From assembly GCA_934464705.1 (NCBI GenBank), contig CAKSKB010000019.1, forward strand, positions 1 to 64,000: a DNA stretch of 64,000 nt, in the 5' to 3' direction. The notes under the pieces were generated by a model that was not told the origin of the DNA, searched no databases, and saw only the letters and a list, made by a program, of their open reading frames with translations. Shown here piece by piece: positions 7,713 through 15,900 of the stretch (positions are counted from its first letter, which is position 1; every line of letters starts with the position of its first letter). Source of the DNA: an uncultured Clostridia bacterium (GTDB lineage: Bacteria > Bacillota > Clostridia > HGM11514). Position numbers and translations under genes: made by a program.

Positions 7713-10551
7713 ATTTTACTTCAATTTTGTGTGTGCCCGAAACGCCGGTCATGTAAATCTGCGTTTCGGAATTCTGCGCTTTTACCTCTGCGATTTTTTC
7801 GCCGTCGCATAATATATCGTATTTTTCCTTTGAGTTATCGCCGCACTTATCCCAGACCGCAACACTCTTGCCGCAGTGGGCGGTGTAGCTGTAATATCTG
7901 ATGCTGCGGTTTTCTGTTTTCGTGATGTTGTAATCCCTGGACGGATAAAGCCTTAGAGTCAGAGGAGCGTTTTTATTTGCGTTAACGGTTATCATATTTC
8001 CTGAAATTTCGGTTAATTCTTCAGCTGCAGTGCCGAAAAGGTCAGCACGGAACGCTCTTGAAATTTTGAAAGGCACCGAAATGACAAGCCGCCTGTCGAG
8101 TCCGAGAGTTTCTGTGATTCTTAAAATAAAAGCGCCGTCATCGGCAAGCTTTAAGCTTCCGAAAATTATGCCCTCCTCGGAAACCGACATTCTGCTGCGC
8201 TCAACAGAATATCCGTTAACTATTTTCGGCGGATGCAAAAAAGCGTCTGCCGCTGCGGAAACCTCATCGGCGGCATTTGTGCGGTAAGGCAGAATTGTAA
8301 GCGAAAATTCACCCGAACAGTCATCGGCGCTCTGATAAACAAGCTGGTTAGCACGGTTCGAAGCGGCATACAGATACATATGCGCCGCCGTGCAGCTCGG
8401 CTGCGGAGAAAAACTGCCGTATTGAATTTTTCCGAAATGAAAAACCGGCATTTCGCGGCATGCTACCATTGTGCCGCAGTAGTTATTTTCAACCGCCGCA
8501 TATCTTTGGCAGACGGCAAAGTCCGCAGTGCCTATCGGCAGACGGTCCTTCGATTCGCAGATTTCGCCCGTCGGATGGGTGCTTTTGAAACGGTAGTCCT
8601 CGCACCTCAGAGGAAGTGCGAAAAATATATTCTTTTCGTATCTGTCATAGAAATCGCCGCAGAGCGACAAAGCATTTGAAAATTTCAGGTTAATATCGAT
8701 GTTTTTGCTGAATTTGTAAAATGTAACGGTACATATAATTTCCGCACGGCTCTGTTCTTCGATTCCCCGCCTGATTATTTTTACCGCAAGCGGACCGTTT
8801 TCGATGCGGAAATCAATGCATTTCTGTATATTCAAATCTATATTGTCACCGCTTCCGGCGGTATAAATCATATCTCCCAGGAATACATCCGATTGAAAGT
8901 CTAAGAGCTCACGCATTGCGGCGTTTTCAATAATGCTTTTGATTCTGCCCGTCTTTGAATCTATTGAAATCCTGTAGCAGCCGGTATCAATAATATCGCC
9001 TTTTATATCGGCAAACGGAGAACATTCCTTAAATGTGCCGCATACGAAAGATTTTGCACCGAAGGCAGGGAGGAGCGTGGGCTCCGTAAGGTATCCTTCG
9101 TCGGTTTTCTGGCACAAAACCCCTTCAAGCGGAACAGGAGAAATTAACGAAAATTTTCGTTCCCGAAGCGTTTGGTTTATTGCCGTTACAAAACCGTCGG
9201 TTTGTCGGTCGATAAAACCCGCAAAGGAATTTTCAGCGAGTTTTTCGGCATTTATGAAGGGTCTTACCTTTTTGTAAAACATATTGAAACGGTGCATTTC
9301 TATCGGAGTTTTTGCGGTAAAATCCATATTTTGAACGGAAAATTCCGATATTTCCGAAACGGTTTTTGAGAATTCGGACTTTGGATATTCGTTCTTCGGA
9401 TTTTCGGCTGCCTTGATAAGGGAAAACGCATTTGCGGTTTGTAATTCGTACGAAAATTTTCGTTTTTCAGCCGTTGCCTTGCCGAAACCTGTTAAGTCAT
9501 CGGCGCACGGACATGATATTTCGCCCGAAACCTCAGGTATGTTTTCTCCGTAGCTTTCGGTGAGCTTTTTCATAAATTCCGAAGGTGTTGACATGGTAAA
9601 TATGGGGAATTTCCATTTTGAAGTCATCTCGTCGCATAGCGCTTTAAGGAACACATTCGGTTCGTTTTCAAAAATAATCGGCGCAATTGTTTTTTTGCCG
9701 AGAAACTTTTCTGCTTTTTCTTCCGTTTCCGAAAGTCCTTTGCTTTTCAGGAAAAGCTTGTATTCAACAAGTTCCGAAGCTGCAGAGAGCGGCAGAGAAC
9801 TCTTTTCGTATTCGGGCAGAACGGAGTCGTCGCTTTTATCTATGTATACGGTAACGGATTTCGAGCCGCATTTAAGCCTGAAAAGCTCGGCGGTAAAGTG
9901 CGTGTCGGAATTACGGAACGGTTTTGGTGAAATAATTACATATTTTATTCCGGCTTCTGCAAGGTATGGAACCGCACCGAGCGACAGCCCGGAAGCCCTG
10001 CCGATAAAGGCAGTCTGCGGTCTGACTGCACAGTTTAGCGAGCCGGCAAGCCTTTCTGCAATATCCTCACCTTCGGCTGCCGCGGTACAGAGGGACGATA
10101 TATCCGCAAGCGCCTCAATCTGACTGTTTTTCAGGTACTTTTCGGCAGAAATACCGGGAGTGTTCATAGCGTAGCGGAAGTCAGGAAGTTCTTCGCAGAT
10201 TTCCTCAGCTTTTTCGGTGTAATCGCTGCCTTGTTTCGGAATTATGCAGTAATCGTCATACGGTCTGCCGCCTCCGGAGAGGTTGAGCAGGCATATTTCA
10301 GTCTTTTTGACCGGTTTTATATTGTATGTATAAGATACAAACGATCCGTCCGGAAGGTGCAGCGTAACTGCCGTAAGGGTTTCGGTTTCAACGCATGGCA
10401 CAAGGGCATACATTTTCTGCGCATCGGCATTGATTTTAGTGCCGAGAATCTCAATTCTTGCGCCCTCCTCAAATTCTTCAAATTCAAAATACGCTTTATT
10501 GAAATTTTCCGCCGTTACGAACGGTGTTTGTCTGAAATCGGTAAGTTTCAT
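7711..10551 (-). CDS. Large GH38-like (alpha-mannosidase-related) protein, function uncertain
   Basis: A 946-residue protein without signal peptide. The C-terminal half looks like the beta-sandwich part of GH38-type alpha-mannosidases, for example the stretch from about residue 690 rich in aromatic and ACREMPVFHFGKIQYG-like segments, and the repeated sandwich strands to the end. The N-terminal part is not recognisable as a catalytic barrel: the HxH and DxFG motifs expected of GH38 are not seen. It may be a diverged hydrolase, a carbohydrate-binding relative, or another family with a similar sandwich. A GAGGAG ribosome site precedes ATG 10551. It diverges from a GH29 gene across a shared 130-base control region, which supports a role in glycan use. 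Confidence 0.55.
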   Translation of the reverse strand: MKLTDFRQTPFVTAENFNKAYFEFEEFEEGARIEILGTKINADAQKMYALVPCVETETLTAVTLHLPDGSFVSYTYNIKPVKKTEICLLNLSGGGRPYDDYCIIPKQGSDYTEKAEEICEELPDFRYAMNTPGISAEKYLKNSQIEALADISSLCTAAAEGEDIAERLAGSLNCAVRPQTAFIGRASGLSLGAVPYLAEAGIKYVIISPKPFRNSDTHFTAELFRLKCGSKSVTVYIDKSDDSVLPEYEKSSLPLSAASELVEYKLFLKSKGLSETEEKAEKFLGKKTIAPIIFENEPNVFLKALCDEMTSKWKFPIFTMSTPSEFMKKLTESYGENIPEVSGEISCPCADDLTGFGKATAEKRKFSYELQTANAFSLIKAAENPKNEYPKSEFSKTVSEISEFSVQNMDFTAKTPIEMHRFNMFYKKVRPFINAEKLAENSFAGFIDRQTDGFVTAINQTLRERKFSLISPVPLEGVLCQKTDEGYLTEPTLLPAFGAKSFVCGTFKECSPFADIKGDIIDTGCYRISIDSKTGRIKSIIENAAMRELLDFQSDVFLGDMIYTAGSGDNIDLNIQKCIDFRIENGPLAVKIIRRGIEEQSRAEIICTVTFYKFSKNIDINLKFSNALSLCGDFYDRYEKNIFFALPLRCEDYRFKSTHPTGEICESKDRLPIGTADFAVCQRYAAVENNYCGTMVACREMPVFHFGKIQYGSFSPQPSCTAAHMYLYAASNRANQLVYQSADDCSGEFSLTILPYRTNAADEVSAAADAFLHPPKIVNGYSVERSRMSVSEEGIIFGSLKLADDGAFILRITETLGLDRRLVISVPFKISRAFRADLFGTAAEELTEISGNMITVNANKNAPLTLRLYPSRDYNITKTENRSIRYYSYTAHCGKSVAVWDKCGDNSKEKYDILCDGEKIAEVKAQNSETQIYMTGVSGTHKIEVK

Positions 10552-10581
10552 ATTATTCGCTCCTCAAAGTAACTCAATAAT

Positions 10582-10610
10582 ATATTACCATATTTAAAAA
10601 ATAAAGTAAA
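10582..10610 (-). promoter_or_regulatory. Minus-strand promoter for the GH38-like gene
   Basis: Read on the minus strand, TTTACT (10605-10610) and TAATAT (10582-10587) are 17 bases apart, about 30 bases before the start at 10551. Confidence 0.5.
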
Positions 10611-10633
10611 TAGTTTTTTTGAAAAATTAATAC

Positions 10634-10662
10634 TTGCGTAACATAACATTTTATGTTAAAAT
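10634..10662 (+). promoter_or_regulatory. GH29 promoter with a palindromic operator in its spacer
   Basis: TTGCGT (10634-10639) and TAAAAT (10657-10662) are 17 bases apart. The spacer is filled by a perfect inverted repeat, TAACATAA-CATT-TTATGTTA (10639-10658). A bound dimeric repressor would block RNA polymerase directly. Confidence 0.65.
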
Positions 10663-10683
10663 ATGTTTGGGAGGGTGATTTTA

Positions 10684-12003
10684 ATGAATAACGGAAGAAA
10701 ATGGTTTACCGAGGGGCGGTACGGGCTTTTTATACACTGGGGGCCGTACTCCGAAATCGGCAGGGGTGAACAGGTGATGTTCCGTGAGCATATGGATGTT
10801 CTTGAGTATGAGAAAAAAGCCTGTGAATGGAATCCCGAATTCTGCGATATGCGCCGATGGGCGAGGATCGCAAGGCTTTCCGGATTCAAGTATGCGTGCC
10901 TTACAACGAGGCACCATGACGGCTACTGCATGTGGGACACGGCGTATACCGATTATTCAAGCGCTGCACAGGCACCGAAGCGTGACTTTGTGCGTGAATT
11001 TGTTGAGGCTTTCCGTGCGGAAGGCCTTAAAATCGGACTTTATTATTCGTGGCTCGACTGGCGTGTGCCTGCTTATTTTGAAGGTCCGGACGCAGACGGT
11101 TTTGCGGAATTTAAGGAATATATGCACAATCAGGTTAAGGAGCTGCTCACGAATTACGGGCGGATAGACTATTTCTTTTTTGACGGTTCGTGGCCGAGAA
11201 CGGCGGAGGAAATCGGCAGTATTGAGCTTGCGGCGGAGATGAAGCGGCTGCAGCCGGGTATTCTTATTAACAACAGACTCGGCAAGACCGCGGCTGATAT
11301 TGAGAAAGAGTCGAAAGACGGCGGAACCGGTGCCGGGGAATCGGCTTTTCTCGGCGATTTCGGCACACCGGAGCGTTACATTTCGCCTGAGGACGGCAGG
11401 CTTTGGGAATCGTGCCAGGTGAGCACCTGGAGGCTTTGGGGATATGCTAAGGGCGAGCGCTGGCAGAACACCGATGTGCTTTTGGATATGCTGTGCGAGT
11501 GTGCGGAAAAGGGCGGCAACCTCATAATGAATGTCGGGCCGGACGGCGATGGGCGGTTTCCGCCGGAATTTACCGAAAGAATGACGGAAATCGGCAAATG
11601 GCTTGAAGTTCACGGCGAGGCGGTATACGGCGAAGGAAACGGTGATTTATCGGAGTTTGTTACCTTCGGCAGACAGACAGTAAGGGGCAATATGCTTTAC
11701 CTTATAATAAAATTCTGGGACGGCAGCGGAACGCTTAGGCTTGCGGATTTGGTTTCGGGCGTTAAATCGGTTACGCTTCTTACAACCGGGCAAAGCCTTG
11801 ATTTCAAAAAGGACGGCGATACTCTTTACATAAACGGTTTGCCCAAAATTTCGCCGTGTTCGCTTTTTCCGGTAATCCGCGTGGAATGTGACGGTGTGCC
11901 TTCTACAAACGAATGGGGTGCGCAGAGACTTTGGAACGGCGACCCGAAAAGGCTTGCCGAATGGGCAAAAGCTCACGGAAATTCGGTAAATGTGAAAAAA
12001 TAG
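10684..12003 (+). CDS. GH29 alpha-L-fucosidase
   Basis: A 439-residue glycoside hydrolase without signal peptide, so probably cytoplasmic. Family features: WFTEGRYGLFIHWG at the N-terminus, TTRHHDGYCMWDT, a YYSWLDW segment, and YFFFDGSW around residue 163, whose Asp is the expected nucleophile. A beta-sandwich domain closes the protein. It should release L-fucose from glycans; the acceptor linkage cannot be told. ATG 10684 is chosen because the GGGAGGGTG ribosome site (10670-10678) would otherwise lie inside the coding region of an upstream ATG at 10663. A palindromic operator overlaps its promoter and an intrinsic terminator follows, so it is a single-gene unit. Confidence 0.88.
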   Translation: MNNGRKWFTEGRYGLFIHWGPYSEIGRGEQVMFREHMDVLEYEKKACEWNPEFCDMRRWARIARLSGFKYACLTTRHHDGYCMWDTAYTDYSSAAQAPKRDFVREFVEAFRAEGLKIGLYYSWLDWRVPAYFEGPDADGFAEFKEYMHNQVKELLTNYGRIDYFFFDGSWPRTAEEIGSIELAAEMKRLQPGILINNRLGKTAADIEKESKDGGTGAGESAFLGDFGTPERYISPEDGRLWESCQVSTWRLWGYAKGERWQNTDVLLDMLCECAEKGGNLIMNVGPDGDGRFPPEFTERMTEIGKWLEVHGEAVYGEGNGDLSEFVTFGRQTVRGNMLYLIIKFWDGSGTLRLADLVSGVKSVTLLTTGQSLDFKKDGDTLYINGLPKISPCSLFPVIRVECDGVPSTNEWGAQRLWNGDPKRLAEWAKAHGNSVNVKK

Positions 12004-12008
12004 GGTTT

Positions 12009-12039
12009 TTCGGCAAAATTTTTGTTTTGCCGAATTTTT
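12009..12039 (+). terminator. Intrinsic terminator after the fucosidase
   Basis: TTCGGCAAAA (12009-12018) pairs perfectly with TTTTGCCGAA (12025-12034), followed by TTTTT. Confidence 0.85.
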
Positions 12040-12062
12040 ATATTAAAAATTTGTTAAAACTA

Positions 12063-12091
12063 TTGACTTTTTTTGCTTTTGGTTATACAAT
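12063..12091 (+). promoter_or_regulatory. Promoter of the envelope operon
   Basis: TTGACT (12063-12068) and TACAAT (12086-12091) are 17 bases apart, about 50 bases before the first gene. Confidence 0.65.
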
Positions 12092-12143
12092 ATAATAAAT
12101 ATAATGTATCATTGTGGCTTAATGTACATTGGGAGGGGTTGTA

Positions 12144-12917
12144 TTGCAGAAAAGCAAACGAAGCAAAAAGAAAAAGCTTCTTATTATATTAGCTGTAACT
12201 CTTGCGGTGCTTGTTATTGCGGCAGCGGCATGTGTATATTTTATCGGTACGGATAATCTGAAGTCGATTTACTACGGCATAAAATATGACGATAAGGAAA
12301 TTGTCAATCTGCAGGAGAAAAGTTCCGAAAGGCTTAAAAAGGAGCTTGATAAATACGACGGTATCGAAGCAAGAGAGCCTACGGCGGAGGAAACGAAGGC
12401 TGTGGAAAGCGGCGAGATAAGCGAGGATCAGCTTGTTGATATCATTTCCGGCGGAATTACGCTTGATGAATATCGCAATAACAACTACAGCGTAACACCG
12501 CCCGAGCAGCAGCCGGCGGAGGAAAATCCGCAGACTTCCGATTCTTCTGAAGAAACGCCGCAGCCGGATACATCGGCGGCAGATGCCGAATGTGACGAGG
12601 CGGTTTCGAGGATTGTTGCAAAAATGTATGTTTTGCGCTCGAGTTATACCGGGTCGCTGTCATCGCTTCTCAGCCAGGCGTATTCCGAATATACGGCGGG
12701 CGGTTCAAAGTCCGAGATTGCGTCGAAATATATCGGAATGGGGCAGGCTCTCGAAGCGCAGTGCGACGGGAATGTCAGTGCCCTTATGAGTGAACTTTCG
12801 GGGGTTCTGACAAGCCACGGGAGGTCAACCGAGCTTGTGGATTCGATTTATCAGTCTTATGCAAGCGAAAAGCAGTATACAAAAGCTTACTATATGAGTA
12901 TGTATTTGAACAACTAA
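12144..12917 (+). CDS. Membrane-anchored protein of unknown function
   Basis: A 257-residue protein: a very basic N-terminus (KSKRSKKKK), one membrane helix at about residues 10-31, then an outward-facing acidic and Ser/Pro-rich stalk (about 110-145) and a helical C-terminal domain (about 145-257). No family is recognised. TTG 12144 is taken as start because GGGAGGGG (12131-12138) is 5 bases upstream; an earlier TTG at 12129 would place that site inside the gene. It is first in a four-gene run with two S-layer homology proteins, so it may assist in their export or attachment. The job is inferred from context only. Confidence 0.7.
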   Translation: MQKSKRSKKKKLLIILAVTLAVLVIAAAACVYFIGTDNLKSIYYGIKYDDKEIVNLQEKSSERLKKELDKYDGIEAREPTAEETKAVESGEISEDQLVDIISGGITLDEYRNNNYSVTPPEQQPAEENPQTSDSSEETPQPDTSAADAECDEAVSRIVAKMYVLRSSYTGSLSSLLSQAYSEYTAGGSKSEIASKYIGMGQALEAQCDGNVSALMSELSGVLTSHGRSTELVDSIYQSYASEKQYTKAYYMSMYLNN

Positions 12918-12936
12918 GATAAGGGGTAGGTATTTG

Positions 12937-15900
12937 ATGAACAATTTGACAAAAAGAATCGTTTCGGTAATTCTTGCCATGATTATGATTTTGGGTACGC
13001 TTTCGGCCGTTGCCGCCGAGGGGAATTATCCGTTTTCGGATTTTCCCGACGGCTGGTCAAAGGAAGCGATGGAGGCGGCTGTCGATAACGGGCTTCTTAC
13101 CGGTATGGGCGACGGCACAATTGCACCGAAGGATAATCTTACCCGTGCACAGATGGCGGCCATTATCAACCGTGCTTTCGGTGCGGAAATCGCAGCGGAT
13201 ATTTCGGGATTTACCGATGTTCCGGAAGATGCCTGGTACAGGGATGATATCGCTCTGGCGGTTAATATGCAGACCTTTACCGGTGAAGGAAACGGCGTAA
13301 TGAACCCGGAAGCCGACATTACAAGGCAGGAAGCTTTTGCGGTTCTTGCGCGAGCATTGGTTATTGAAACGAATAAGTCTGTCGTGTCGGATTTTTCTGA
13401 CGGCGGCGAAATATCTTCATGGGCAGTCGGCGATGTAAGTGCGCTGGTTGCGAACGGATATGTAAACGGGTATCCCGACGGAACGCTTGACCCCTTAGGC
13501 AATATAACCCGTGAGGAATTTGCTCAGGTAATGCATAATATTTTTAAAACTTATATTTCGGAGGAAGGTACGGTTGATTCCGTAAATGACGGCGGCGTTA
13601 TGATAAATAAGCCCGGCGTTACTCTCCGCGATGTTACCGTAAACGGCGACCTGGTTCTCGGCGACGGCGTTGGAAAAGGCTCCGTAACACTTGAAAATGT
13701 CAAGATTCTCGGAAGGCTCCTCTGCCGCGGCGGTGAAGATAAGGTTACCATTAAAGATACAACCACAACCGGGGGAGTTGTAGTTAAGGATGTAAACGGA
13801 GTTGTCAACTTCAACAACTACCGCTCGGAACCTGTTTTTGACGGCGTGCGTGAAATTACCCGTGCCACATATCTTACACCTCTTTCCGATGACGAAATTC
13901 ATGTCGGTCCTTCAAGAAGACCGTCTTCATCGTCAACCGAAGAAAAAACCGTAAAGATTTATGAGGATTCAACCCTTTCTTCGCTTATTAAGACGGTTAA
14001 AATTGAAAAAGGTTCAAAACTGTTTTCGGATTTGCCGTCCGACCCTTCAAGGACAGGTTACATATTTGACGGCTGGTACTATAACGAAGGCGGAACGGAA
14101 AAGAAGGTTGATTCTTCAACAATAGTCAATACAAATATGACCGTGTACGGTAAGTGGAAGCCCGCTTCCGGTACTTTGTATACGGTAAAGCATGTAAAAC
14201 AGAATATCGACGGAACATATACAACACTCGTTGAAACGGAAACACTTTCCGGCACAACCGGCGGAACTACCGCTGCTGCGGCTAAAACATATGAAGGTTT
14301 CACAGCGGAAAGCTTTTCGCAGAGCACGATTGCGGCTGACGGCTCAACCGTTGTTGAAATTAAGTATAAGAGAAACGAATATACAGTCAAGTTCGAGTCC
14401 AACGGCGGAAGTGCTGTTGCCGATGTTTCTGCGCTTTACGAAGCGCCCGTAACGAAGCCGGCAGACCCGACCAAGGCAGGCTATAGGTTTGTAGACTGGT
14501 ATGCCGATTCGGCACTTACAACACCTTTTGACTTTTCAAAAATGCCTCTCGGCGGAGCGACTGTTTACGCAAAGTGGGCGTCAAGCGATGATGTTATTTA
14601 TACCGTTCGCCATGTAAGGCAGAATATCGACGGAACATATCCGACATCGGGCGCACTTTTGGAAGAACAGAGGCTTACCGGTACAACCGGCGGAACTACC
14701 GCTGCTGCGGCTAAAACATATGAAGGTTTTACAGCGGAAAGTTTTGCACAGAGTACAATTGCGGCTGACGGTTCAACCGTAGTTGAAATTAAGTATAAGA
14801 GAAACGAATATACAGTTAAGTTTGAGTCCAACGGCGGAAGTGCTGTTGCCGATGTTGCTGCGCTTTACGAAGCGCCCGTGACAAAACCGGCAAATCCGAC
14901 AAGAGCAGGCTATAAATTTGTTGACTGGTATGTCGATTCGGCGCTTACAACACCTTTTGACTTTTCAAAAATGCCGCTCGGCGGAGCGACTGTTTACGCA
15001 AGATGGGTTACAAGCGATCAGACAATTTATACGGTTCGCCATGTAAGGCAGAATATCGACGGAACATATCCGACATCGGGTGCACTTTTGGAGGAGCAGA
15101 GGCTTACCGGCACAACCGGTGCGGAAACCGCCGCAGCTGCTAAAACCTATGAGGGCTTTACAGCAGAAAGCTTTACGCAGAAAACCATTGCCGCAGATGA
15201 TTCTACGGTTGTTGAAATCAGATATAAGAGAAATACATATACAGTCAAATTCGATTCAAAAGGCGGAAGTGCTGTTGCCGATGTTTCTGCGCTTTACGAA
15301 GCGCCCGTAACAAAACCGGCAGACCCGACGCTTACCGGTTACACATTTGAAGGCTGGTTTGCCGATGAAGCGTATAATACACCTTTTGATTTTTCAAAAA
15401 TGCCTCTCGGCGGAGCGACCGTATATGCAAAGTGGAGAGCAAATGGTGATACTGCATATACCGTCCGCCATGTAAGACAGAATATTGACGGCACATACAC
15501 AACCCTCGTTGAAACCGAAACCAAGTACGGTGTAACCGGGGCGCAAACTGCCGCCGCAGCTAAAACATATGACGGCTTTACGGCAGAAAGTTTTGCGCAG
15601 GGTACAATTGCATCTGACGGTTCGACCGTGGTTGAAATTAAGTATAAGAGAAACACATATACCGTTAAATATTATAAAGATTCAGCATTAACCTACCTTT
15701 TATCTTCCGAAGATGTTCTTTATGAAGCATCGGCTGCCGCTATTCCTGCGGCGCCGGCTGAATCCGGAAAGGTATTCAAAGGCTGGTATTATATCGATTC
15801 GGAACTTGGGGAAACGGTATTTGACGGCAGCGTAAAAATTAAGGGCAACACCGAGGTTTACGCAAAATGGACAAATATGTACAGCGTTTCGTTCTATATG

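Noticed and set aside
9148..9460. Two AACGAAAATTTTCGTT-like palindromes in the GH38-like gene
   Set aside because: Both encode Arg-Lys-Phe-Ser in the coding frame and are best explained by codon choice, not operators.
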